Shown here piece by piece: positions 28,191 through 37,900 of a stretch of DNA of 64,000 nucleotides; within the stretch, counting starts at the first letter, position 1, and every line of letters starts with the position of its first letter. The stretch comes from Rebecca billardiae RCC1528 (lineage: Eukaryota; Haptophyta): the NCBI GenBank assembly GCA_965240325.2, contig OZ251237.1:1302001-1366000 (forward strand), written 5' to 3'. The notes under the pieces are model-generated. The model made no database searches, was not told the origin of the DNA, and saw only the letters and a list, made by a program, of their open reading frames with translations. The translations under genes and the position numbers were made by a program.

Positions 28191-29687
28191 ATGCACAAGC
28201 AGCAGCGGCGGGCGTGCCGCCCACGTGGCGCCAACGTGGCGGCCTTCATCTGGCTGGCCACCTCGCACCTCGCGGCGGCTTCCCCGATTTCGAGCCACCC
28301 GACCTTCACCGGCTGCATCGCGAGTCCGACCGCGTGCACGGCGCTCAACCTGCATCGCAGCTCACTCACCGGCACGCTGCCGACAGAGCTGGGCTCGCTG
28401 ACCAACCTGGGCTCGCTCCTGCTCTCGAGGAATCTGCTCACTGGCCCCGTGCCGACCGAGCTAGGGTCGGCGACCAGCCTCACTGAGCTCGGGCTGGAGC
28501 ACAATTCGTTCAGTAGCTCGCTTCCGACAGAGGTGGGCGCGCTGAGCAGCCTCCCCGCCCTCTCGGTGCACAGGAACTCGCTCGGCGGCTCGATGCCGAC
28601 AGAGCTGGGAATGCTTTCCAGCTTGCTCATCGTGTACGCGCCCTCGAACCGGTTCGTCGGCCCCATCCCCACCGAGCTGGGTGCGCTGAGCAGCCTCACC
28701 AACCTGCAGCTGCATAGCAACGGGCTGGAAGGCGCCGTGCCCACCGAGCTGGGGGAGCTCACGCGCCTCAGGACCATACGCGCGTACGATAACTCGCTCA
28801 CCAGCAGCGTGCCCACCGAGCTGGGCCAGCTGACCACCCAGCTCGGCGCCTTGCACCTATACGACAACTCGCTGGGCGGGCCGGTGCCGACCGAGTTGGG
28901 CGCGCTCAGCAGCCTCGGCGAGATGAGTCTGCGCCAGAACGAGCTCGTCGGCGAGGTGCCGTCGGAGGTGGGCAGGATGACCGGCCTCTCGAGGCTCTCC
29001 CTGAGCGAGAACTCACTCACCGCGAGCCTTCCGACTGAGCTGGGCGCGCTGACCACCGCGCAGGACGTGCAGCTCGGCTTCAATTTCGTCAGCGGCACGA
29101 TCCCGACCGAGCTGGGCGCGATCTCGCCGCTGCGGACCATGGGGCTGCAGGACAACTCGCTCAGCGGCACCGTGCCCACCGAGCTGGGCGCGCTCGGCGC
29201 CGTCTTCTTGTCCATCGACCTGTCACAGAACGAGCGCCTGTGGGGCGGGGCGCACGGGATCCTCGGAGTGCAGCCAGCGGTGCTGCCGGCCGCGCCGCCG
29301 CCGTCGCCCCCGAGCCCGCCGTCGCCTCCTCGGTCGCCGCCGTCGCCGCCGTCGCCACCCTCGCCACCCTCGCCACCACCCTCGCCACCACCACCGTCGC
29401 CGCCGCCGCCGCCGTCGACATCGGGTAGCCACGGCAGCGACGACGATGATGACGACGATGAGAACGATGACGACGATGACATCAACCCGGGCAGCTCGCC
29501 GGCCGAGGGTGGTGCTGGCCCTGCTGATGCGACGGTTGGGATTGCTGTGGGAGCATCCATCGGTGGGGTCTGCTTCCTGCTGGTCGTGGGCGTTGGCGTG
29601 TACCTTTTCTTGGGCAAGCGGGCCAAGACGCAGCCTTCATCAGACGAGGCCATCGTCAGCACTACTACATCAGCACCACTACCCTAG
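28191..29687 (+). CDS. Leucine-rich-repeat surface protein with Pro-rich stalk and one TM helix
   Basis: A 498-residue type I membrane protein. The ATG at 28191 is the first that precedes the signal peptide (ANVAAFIWLATSHLAAA). About twelve 24-residue plant-type LRRs follow, each built on L-x-x-N-x-L-x-G-x-(V/L/I)PTELG-x-L. Then comes an SPPSPPSPP-type Pro-rich stalk, likely hydroxyproline-glycosylated, an acidic DDDDDENDDDDD stretch, and a TM helix (GIAVGASIGGVCFLLVVGVG). The cytosolic tail is only about 30 residues with no kinase. It is probably a cell-surface adhesion or recognition protein; LRR repeats of this type are common in algal and oomycete surface proteins. Repeat units are uniform, so copy number may vary. 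Confidence 0.85.
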   Translation: MHKQQRRACRPRGANVAAFIWLATSHLAAASPISSHPTFTGCIASPTACTALNLHRSSLTGTLPTELGSLTNLGSLLLSRNLLTGPVPTELGSATSLTELGLEHNSFSSSLPTEVGALSSLPALSVHRNSLGGSMPTELGMLSSLLIVYAPSNRFVGPIPTELGALSSLTNLQLHSNGLEGAVPTELGELTRLRTIRAYDNSLTSSVPTELGQLTTQLGALHLYDNSLGGPVPTELGALSSLGEMSLRQNELVGEVPSEVGRMTGLSRLSLSENSLTASLPTELGALTTAQDVQLGFNFVSGTIPTELGAISPLRTMGLQDNSLSGTVPTELGALGAVFLSIDLSQNERLWGGAHGILGVQPAVLPAAPPPSPPSPPSPPRSPPSPPSPPSPPSPPPSPPPPSPPPPPSTSGSHGSDDDDDDDENDDDDDINPGSSPAEGGAGPADATVGIAVGASIGGVCFLLVVGVGVYLFLGKRAKTQPSSDEAIVSTTTSAPLP

Positions 29688-29760
29688 CCCTGCTACCGCC
29701 ACTACTACTACTCATGCTAGGACTGTCAGACTGCGCAGCGCGTCGAATAAGCAGCGCGAC

Positions 29761-29868
29761 TATATATATATATAGTAGTAGCGCGATGTGATCATAGCCC
29801 GATATAGCGCTACATATAATATATATATATATATATATGTAGTATATATATATATACTACACACACAC

Positions 29869-29902
<34 letters not shown>
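29761..29902. repeat. (TA)n and (CA)n microsatellite cluster
   Basis: Several TA runs separated by short unique pieces and one ACACACACAC run. They lie between the 3' ends of two convergent genes. Confidence 0.9.
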
Positions 29903-29973
29903 CGACTACGACTATAATCATCATCAGCAGCTCCATATACTGTCGTCATCTGCTCATTGACTGACGCGCGCTC

Positions 29974-30747
29974 TCAATCGGCCGGGCTTTGTCTTCGGAC
30001 TGCTCCGGGACTCCGTGACGACTCTCGCCGCCGGCGGACGCGCATGCGCGCGCCGTGCAGCGGGCGCGCGGTGAGCCGATACGCAATGGTCTCGTCGTCG
30101 GGCTTGACGGGCTCAAAGTCGAAGGCGTGCACGAGCGCGCCCACGGCCAGCTTCACCTCGAGCAGCGCAAAGTGGCGGCCGATGCAGTCGCGCGGGCCGC
30201 GGCTGAATGGGCCGTACACCCACTCGCCCGCGCCGCCCGTCGCGCCACGCCCCTCGGGCGGCGGGAGAAAGCGCTCAGGCCGGAACTCGGCCGCGTCCTC
30301 GCCCCACAGCTCCGGGTGGCGGTGCAGCACGTAGTGGCTGACGTACAGGATGCACCCGCCGATGCGGTACGCACGGCCGTCCGGCGCGGTGTGCAGCTCC
30401 GAACTGTCCGGCACGTACCGCGCGCTGCCCGCCGGCGGGAAGAGGCGCAACGCCTCGCGCACGGCGGAGTCCAAGTACGCGCAGCGCTGCAGTGCCGCAA
30501 AGAGGGCGGTCGAGTCCGCGCCAGGCGGCGCATCCGAGCCCTGCCCCGTGCGCTCTGGCCACGCCAGAGCCGCGAGCGGCCCGGCGCCCACCTCAGCACG
30601 CACGCGTGCCAGCGCCGCCTGGTTGCGCGAGAGCAGCCACACCGTCCACGCGATCGCGGTCGCCGTCGTGTCGTGCCCGGCAAAGAAGAACGTCTTGAGC
30701 TGGTCGGCCGCATTGCGCACCGCCGCCTCGTCCAGCTGCTGGGTCGG

Positions 30748-30789
<42 letters not shown>

Positions 30790-31731
30790 TTCGCCCGCGC
30801 CCGCGCCCGCGCCGGCGTGCGGCCGCGCGCGCGCCGACGCACTGGCCTGCGCGAGCGCGAGCGAGAGCACGTCGCGCCCGCGCCGCCGCGAGTCAGTCCC
30901 CGCGCCGAGCGCCGCTGCGCGGCGGCGCACGATGGCAGCCATCCTGCCATCGACCGCTTCCGTGAGGATTCTCAGCCGGCGCGCAGCGCACAGGTTGAGG
31001 TACGGGCGGAAGGGGCGGACGACGTTGCGCGTGCACTCTTCCTGGAGCTCGAGGATGAGCTCGCGCGTGGTGCGCGCGCTCGCACCGGGCGAGCCCTGCT
31101 TCGCCGCCGCCTCGTCCGGCGCGCCATCGGCCCCCCACGCCACCGCGGCGATCACGTTGGCCGTGAACGCGGCCGCTGCCGTCTGGAGGGAGAGCACCTC
31201 GCGGCGCTCGGCGGCGCGGGCGCACGCGGCGAGGAGCTCGGGCAGCTGCGCGGCCATCGTGCCCACCGTCTCCCGCAGGAAGTCCGGCGTGAACCCCGGC
31301 GCGAACGCGCGGCGCGTGTGCGCCCACGTCTCGCCCTCCGCCGTGAGCATTGAGGTTCGGCCGAGGAGCGGCGCGAGCGTGGCGTACGTGGGCGCCTTTG
31401 GGTAGTTGCGCGCGACGAGCGCGCGGTGTGCGAGCCGTGGGTCCGCACACACGATCACAGGCGGGACGAACGGCACGTACATCGTCGTGAGCAGCCCATA
31501 CCGCTTCGCCCACTCGAGGAAGAGGACATCGGGATGCGCGTTGCCCGCCCAGCCAGGATCCGGGATGCGGAGGGCGTCGCCGAGGAGCCAATGCTTCGGG
31601 GCGTGTGGAGGGCGCTGTGGGTGCTGTGCGCGCCGCGTGCGCGCGCGGAGGAGCCACACCGTCGCCGCCACGAGCACCAACGCCGCGAGGACCGCGAGGA
31701 AGCCCGTCCAGTCGGCGAGGGCGGCGGCCAT
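29974..31731 (-). CDS. Cytochrome P450 (membrane-anchored)
   Basis: A 585-residue P450. The ATG at 31731 is chosen because an N-terminal anchor follows (FLAVLAALVLVAATVWLL). The I-helix is FFFAGHDTTATAIAW, the K-helix ExxR is REALRLFPP, the PERF-type motif is FRPERFLPP, and the heme loop is YGPFSRGPRDCIGRHFALLE with the axial Cys. Together these are complete for a monooxygenase; the form resembles CYP4/CYP97-like clans that act on fatty acids or carotenoids. A Gly-Ala repeat coded by (GCGCCC)n at about 30755-30815 is inserted before the I-helix, in a place that tolerates inserts. Reductase partner and substrate are unknown. It is unrelated in position to the second P450 at 45 kb. Confidence 0.92.
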
Positions 31732-31949
31732 CGTTCCTCCAGCTGTGACAGTACCTGGTTGCCTATCGTCGTGCCAAAGCGCGCCTCCTGGGCCCCGGAG
31801 GCTGCCTTCCGCTGCCACTGCGCTATCATTACACGCGCGCTAACACAGTATTAACAGTACGCGCGACGGCGTCGGCTCCGTCTCAGGCTCAATGCTGGGC
31901 ACTGTCACAGGCCACAACGCGGCCCCGCAGGTCGTGAGGACGGAGCTAG

Positions 31950-32726
31950 TTACTGCTCTCCCAGGCTGTTGTACGCATCGCGCCCCTCATTCTTTGCAGC
32001 CGCCGGTTTGATGCGCGGAATCGCCGTGGGCGAGAGCGGCTCCTCGTCCATCTCCATCTCGTCCTCGTCCTCAGCCTCCACGCCCGTCACCTCTGGGATG
32101 TAGTGCATCATCATGTTCTCGATCCCGCTCTTGAGCGTGATCGATGAGCTCGGGCAGCCGGCGCACGAGCCCTGCAGCTGCAGCTTGACGATCCCCGTGT
32201 TCTCGTCGTAGCTGCGGAAGACGATGTCGCCGCCGTCCTCCTGGACGGACGGCCGCACGCGCGTCTCGATGAGCTCCTTAATCATTGCCACCGTCTCGGA
32301 GTCGTCGTCCGAAATGATGGTGTCTTCGGAGATGTGATTGTGGCCCGGGTCAATCACCGGGCCACCCTCTGCGTAAAAATCCATGATGTGCGAGAACACG
32401 TGCGGCTTGACCACGGACCATGCGACGGCCTCGTCCTTCGTGACCGTGACGAAGTCCTGCGCGAAGAATACCGACTTCACCCCGTCAATCTGGAAGAGGC
32501 GCTTCGCGAGCGGCGATGCTTGCGCGTCGCGGAAGCTGCGGAACTCGGCCGAGCCTTCCTCCAGCACGGGCTTCCCCGGGAGGAACTTGAGCGACTCCGG
32601 GTTGGGCGTGTTCTCCGTCTGGATGAAGAGCGAACGCCTGAACGTCGCGGCGAGTGGCGCGCGGATCGCCGCCCGCGGGCCGGGCGCGAATGCGCGGCGG
32701 GCGATGGCTGTGGCGGCCGCCAGCAT
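31950..32726 (-). CDS. NFU1: NFU1, mitochondrial iron-sulfur cluster scaffold/carrier
   Basis: A 258-residue protein in one exon. It starts with an Arg/Ala-rich mitochondrial leader (IARRAFAPGPRAAIRAPLAA). The Nfu N-terminal domain opens with FIQTENTPNPESLKFLPG and includes RLFQIDGVKSVFF. The NifU C-terminal domain has IETRVRPSVQEDGGDIVF and the cluster-binding CxxC in GSCAGCPSSSITLKSGIEN. NFU1 passes 4Fe-4S clusters to lipoyl synthase and respiratory enzymes in mitochondria. The usual length is about 250, so the gene is complete; only the last 40 acidic residues are lineage-specific. Head to head with TAF12. Confidence 0.96.
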   Translation of the reverse strand: MLAAATAIARRAFAPGPRAAIRAPLAATFRRSLFIQTENTPNPESLKFLPGKPVLEEGSAEFRSFRDAQASPLAKRLFQIDGVKSVFFAQDFVTVTKDEAVAWSVVKPHVFSHIMDFYAEGGPVIDPGHNHISEDTIISDDDSETVAMIKELIETRVRPSVQEDGGDIVFRSYDENTGIVKLQLQGSCAGCPSSSITLKSGIENMMMHYIPEVTGVEAEDEDEMEMDEEPLSPTAIPRIKPAAAKNEGRDAYNSLGEQ

Positions 32727-32918
32727 GCTGGGCGCACGACTACTTCGTGGGCGTGCAGCAAGCGGATGGCGCTCAAGCTAGAAAATCCGGCCGGGGAGCC
32801 AGCTGGCGCTGGAAACCAGGGTGGCGGCTTTGCTGGCCAGGGCGGCGTGCCTCGGCCGTCGGCGGCTCTGTCGTGGTGTAGGGCACCAAGCGAAAGGGCT
32901 CCTCGCGAACGGGGTGCA
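32727..32918. promoter_or_regulatory. Candidate bidirectional promoter (NFU1 / TAF12)
   Basis: 192 bp between start codons. An earlier in-frame ATG for TAF12 at 32766 would leave only 39 bp. Confidence 0.35.
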
Positions 32919-33343
32919 ATGTCGGAGGCACTCTCGAAGCAGCAGCTGCTCGATCTCGCGAAGCAGGTCGACCCAAACGTCGAGATTGACGACGACGTTG
33001 CCAATGTACGCTCGCGCTCGGCGCTCTGCCCTGCGGCCCTGGCCCAGCGTCCCTGACTGCGCTGCGTACGCTACGCTCCGCGCGCGTGTCGCAGGTGCTG
33101 CTTGACCTCGCCGACCAGTTCGTCGAGGAGGTCACGGTGGTCTCGTGCCAGCTCGCAAAACACCGAGGCGGCGATCGGCTCGAGGCGAGAGATCTCAAGT
33201 TGTGCCTGGAGAAGAACTTTGACATCCGCGCGCCCGGCTTCGTCTCGACAGGCGACGCCAAGGCGGGCGTCAAACGCCCAGGCGGCACCAACGATGCGCA
33301 CAGGCAGCGCGTGGAGAAGGTTCGCAGAACAACGCAGCAGTGA
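32919..33343 (+). CDS. TAF12: TAF12, TFIID/SAGA histone-fold subunit (2 exons)
   Basis: Exons 32919..33005 and 33095..33343, with an 89-bp phase 0 intron (GTACGC...TCGCAG), give 111 residues. The spliced product reads LLDLAKQVDPNVEIDDDVAN then VLLDLADQFVEEVTVVSCQL, followed by AKHRGGDRLEARDLKLCLEK. This is the TAF12 histone fold from the QDL-x-x-VDP start through helix 3. The tail RPGGTNDAHRQRVEKVRRTT matches the TAF12 C-terminus. TAF12 pairs with TAF4 in TFIID and with Ada1 in SAGA to support RNA polymerase II transcription. The intron falls in the first loop of the fold. An upstream ATG at 32766 would add 51 low-complexity residues. Confidence 0.93.
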
Positions 33344-34199
33344 CTCCATTGCGTGCGCGGCGGCTGTGGAAAGCCGCACCGCCCCGGCTTCAACGCCGTC
33401 GGAGCTAGATGACGCTTCAACGACGCGGATGCCATGCGCGTCGTTGCTATGCGCGGTCAGGCGTGACCTGCCGTTGAAGCAGTGACCGACGCCTGACCGC
33501 GCATAGCGTCGGTCACTGCCTCCGCGGCTCGTGGGCTGCGCTCTGACCACTGCCGCCCACTGCGCACCCCCGTGGCGCACGCGGCAGCTCCGTGACGCGG
33601 CGCAGTCACGTCACACGACCACGTGCCCGGCCCGCGCTCCGGGGCCCCGGTGCTCCGCGGCCCGCGCCTCCGGGCCCGCGGCGGCCGCCGCGGGCCCCAC
33701 TACAGAGCCACTGCCCACTGCCCGGCGAAATCCATGCGCTGGCCCAGGTTCTCCCGGCCATTCGGCCAATCAGGGATTTACCCGCTCACCTCTTGCCCAA
33801 ACCATTTCATGATTTCATCGCGTCTGATCATGATCAACATGAACGAAGGCGGGGCATCATTCTTTGCATCTTTTGCACGGATCGTTCCATTTCGACACCA
33901 GCCCAAGCACATCGCACGCGGACAATTTAATTACTGTATTCTCAGGTAGGGGACTCGGGGCGCGCGGCAACTCGGCAAGGCCGTGGAGCGGTGGTGGACG
34001 CAAGGAGTCGTAAGACCCCTTGGTCGACGGGCGCGTCGATACTTATGGCGGCCTTCATCAGCCCGCGAAACAAGAATGAACCCCATCAGCAGCCGCCTCC
34101 ACTCTTGATCGTCACTCGCACCGCATCACCGCCCGAGCAAGGGTGGTCGAGCTTCCTTGCCCCGCGCATCCCCGCCCGCCGACGGCGGGTGGGCGGCAA
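33344..34199. other. Intergenic region with nested inverted repeats
   Basis: 3' flank of TAF12 and 5' flank of the receptor gene. The first 180 bp holds a set of perfect inverted repeats (see 33414-33519). The rest shows no gene; 33790-33940 is AT-richer. Confidence 0.55.
33414..33519 (+). repeat. Nested perfect inverted repeats, alternative hairpins
   Basis: Four perfect pairings lie in 106 bp. 33414-33422 pairs with 33472-33480 (9 bp). 33419-33427 pairs with 33437-33445 (9 bp, 9-nt loop). 33446-33464 pairs with 33489-33507 (19 bp, GCTATGCGCGGTCAGGCGT). 33479-33492 pairs with 33506-33519 (14 bp). Some pairings exclude each other. It lies 70 bp after the TAF12 stop, so it may be in that mRNA's 3' UTR, or be a transposon remnant. 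Confidence 0.8.
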
Positions 34200-34903
34200 A
34201 TGGTCCCGACCCCAGGCCTCCGGGTGGTGATTGGCGCCTTGATCATCAGCCATGCCGTCCTCGCCTCCCTCTCTGACCCCGTGCCCTGCACGCACCCCTT
34301 CTTCATCGCGGCGGTCGAGCCGCCCGCCATCATGATGCAGCCGGGGGCAGCCGCGCTGCACGTCGTCGGCGTGGATCACTGCGGGGACAGCGCCCTGGCC
34401 CTGCCGGCGCAGGCGCTCGTCTTCAACCGCACAGACCTCGCCGCCGACGCGCCCGCCGACGCGCCCGCGCCCTCGGCCATGCGCAGCCTACTCGTCGTGA
34501 GCACATCGCCAGCGGGGCCGTGGACGCATGGCGGCGCGCGCCTCCGCATCGCGCTGCCGGAGGGCGCCATCGGCGCGCCGGGCGAGCTGTCTGTCACGCT
34601 CACGGACGCCGCGCACCAGCGCCTCTCCGCGCCCGTCTCCGTCCGAGTGCTGCCCTCGCCCTCCGTGCGCGCCGTGCTCCCGGCCCGGCTGCCGCTGCAC
34701 GGCGGCGTCGTCCTCACCGTCCTCGGCAACGGCTTCGTGCCGAGCGCGCGCGCGAGCCTCGAGGTGGCGGTGGGCTCGGCGGCGGCGAACGTCACGGCGC
34801 GCGTGAGCGCGCGCTACGTCAACCGCACCACGCTCGTCGCCGACGCGCCGATGCTGCCGACCATCCCGGAGCTCGTGCGCGCGGGCGTCGCGACGAGCGC
34901 GCA

Positions 34904-34937
<34 letters not shown>

Positions 34938-37900
34938 CAGGAGCAGGAGGAGGGCGCGTGGCTCGAGGGCAGCGTGGGCGTGGCGCTCGACGGCGTCTCC
35001 TTCGCCGCGCGCCGCGCCCCCGTCCGCTTCCGCGCGCGCGCGCCGCTGCGCGTGCACTACATGCTCGCCGGCGCGGTCGGCGACCTCGGCTGGTCTGACA
35101 ACTGGAACCGTGCGCGCATGGCGCTCGACCGCGCGCTGCGGCAGCACACGGTCTCGGACGTGGCGGAGCGCGTGGGCGTGGGCGCGGCGGAGGTGGAGGC
35201 GCACGTCGCCGAGCGCTGCGCCGAGGGGTACGACCTCGTCGTCGCCACCGCGTACGCCTACCACGCGGGCGCGGAGGCGGCGCTGCGGCGCGCGCCCGAG
35301 TGCACCGCGCAGCCGGCAGGCGCGCGCACGCACGTCGTGCTGGCGGGCGTGACGGTGCCGCCTCCGGGCGGGCGGGAGGAGGCGGGCGGGCGGATGGCGA
35401 TGGTGTACCCGCGCGTGCACGCGCAGATGTACCTCGCCGGCGTGCTCGCCGGCGCGCACATGCGCGACGCGCTCGGCCCGCAGCTCGCAGGGTACGTAGT
35501 CGCTCACCCGCTGTCGTTCGTGTTGCTCAACGTGAACGCGTTTGCGCTCGGCTGCCGCTCGGCGAACCCGGCGTGCGAGGTGCGCGTGGTGCAGACGGGC
35601 GCGTGGCACAGGGCGTGGGCGGAGGCGATGGCGGCGACCAAGCTGTGGGTCGAGGACGGCGCGCGCGTCGTCGCGCACCACACAGACACGCTCGCCGCGC
35701 TGCGCGTCTTTGCCGAGAGCGGGCCGCGGCCGTGCGCGCGCGCCAAGCCGCGGCCCGCCTACTGCGCGCGCGAGGCCGAGGTGGCCGCGGCGGCGGCGCG
35801 CGGCGAGGCCGACCACGGCGCGAGCATCGGGCTCAACATGGACGGGCGCACGCTCGTGGGCGAGAGCGTGCTCATCTCCGCCACGATGAACTGGGCGCCA
35901 GCGCTTGAGCTCTTCGCGCGCCGAATACTCGGAGGCCGCTGGGTGCGCGGCGCGAGGCATTGGGTGGGCAGCGGGGGCGGCGCCGAGGGCGGCGCCGAGG
36001 GCGGCGCCGAGGGCGACGGGCGCGGCCCCGACGGGAGCGCCGGCTGGAGCACGCTCGACTCGCTGCAGGCGCTCTCGGACACGTCGGCGCGCGTGTCGGA
36101 TGGGGCGCTCGCCGCGCTCGAGGCCGCGCGGCGCGAGCTCGAGGCGAGCGGCGACCGGATCTTCTGCGGCCGGCTGCGGCTGGCGAACGGCACGCGGATC
36201 AGGCCCGGGCCTCTGTGCACGCCGATGGCGTCCGCCGACGCCGACGCCGCCGACGCCGCCGACGGGCTGGCCGAGGGCTCGCGCGCGCACGCCGACGTCG
36301 GCGCGTGCGAGCCGGACGGTGCCGACGACGCGCGCTCGGACGAGCGGCCATGCTGCCTCACAGACCTCGCGCTGCTGTCGATGGACTGGCTCGTCGAGGG
36401 CGCGCGGCCCGCGGCGGGCGCGGCGGAGGCGGCGCGGCGCACCGCCGAGGACTGCAGGCGCGCGGGCCGGGCCGGCGTGGACTGCGACGCGCCGCTCACG
36501 CCGGGGCGGTGGGGCGTGTGGGCGCCTCGAGAGGACGACGACGCTTTGCGCGCCGCGCGCGCGCACGCCGGCGCTCAGCCGGAGGAGGGCGCGCTGATCG
36601 GGCTGCCCCTCGAGCGCTGGGCGTTCACGCCCCCGGCCGAGCAGGACGTGGACTGCCCGCCCGGCCAGGAGAAGTGGCGGCCGCAGGGCCCGGAGGGCGG
36701 CGCGCATTGCCGCCCGCTCTGCGACTGGGGCCTGTACGAGGCCGGCAAGTGCGAAGGGACGTTTGCTGGGCTGCTCGAGTCGCACGCGCGGCTGCGCTGG
36801 TGGCTGCGCACGCTGGGCTCGGTGTGCGCGCTCGGGCTCGTGTGCCTCGGCGCGTTCGTCCTCCTCCGACGGCTGCAGCGCGCGCACTCGGACGAGATGC
36901 AGCGCCGCCAGTGGCTCGCCGACGCGGTGCAGGCGTCACTGACCGCTCGCGCGCGGCTGCAGTACCCATTGCATGTCGTCTCGCTCGTCGACTTCGCCAC
37001 GTTCGGCGCGCTGCTCCCGTTCGAGGCGGTGCGGCAGCGAGGCGCGCACGAGGTGTACGACACGGTCGCGGCCGCGTGCGAGCGGCTCGAGTCAGTCCGG
37101 CTCATCTTCCTCTCGCACCAGGTGGGCGGCGCGCGGGGGCGCGCGCGCCGTGCGGGGGCGCGCGCGCCGCGCGGGGGCGCGTGCGCCGCGCGCGTGGTGT
37201 GGGCGTGCGCGTGGTGCGCGCGGTTGTGCGCGCGGCGGGGATGGGGCGTGTGAGCTTGCGGGCGCGCGCGCGTGCGCGTGCGCGGTGGGCGCGTGGGCGG
37301 GCGAGCGCGCGCGGCCGGCCGGGCGCGCTCGCCCCTCGCGCGGCGCGGCGCAGGGAGGCCTGCTGGCGTCGTTGGCGCCCGCCCAGGCTGCCTCGCCGCC
37401 GGCGACGGCGCGCGCGCGCGCCGACCGCGCGCGCTCCCCGCCAACGCACCGCACCGCCTCCTGCGCGCGCTCCGCGCGCGCGCAGTGGCTGGGGTACGAG
37501 GAGCCGGACCCGGACGGCCTGCACTACACGCTGATGGTGACGACGGCGCGCGCGATCGCCGCCGCCAACGGCTGGGCCGAGGGCGACGTGCTTGTGTGGT
37601 GTGACTACTGCTGCGTGCCGCAGGCGCACCCGACGCTGCAGGCGCTCGCGATCGAGTCGTTGGCTTTTTATGCGAGCCTCGCGCACGCGATGGTGGCGGT
37701 GACGCCGCCCGCGGCGCACACCGACACCGGGCAGAGCTGCGGCCGCGCGAGCTACGCGAGCCGGCTGTGGTGCCGAGCCGAGCAGCTGTGCTTTGTGCTT
37801 GCCAACGGCTCCACCCAGCTGTACGTCGCGCCGTCGGCGAGCGGCTCGGCCGCGCCGGAGCACGCGGACGAGCACTGGCTGGATGACGCGCTGCTCGTCT

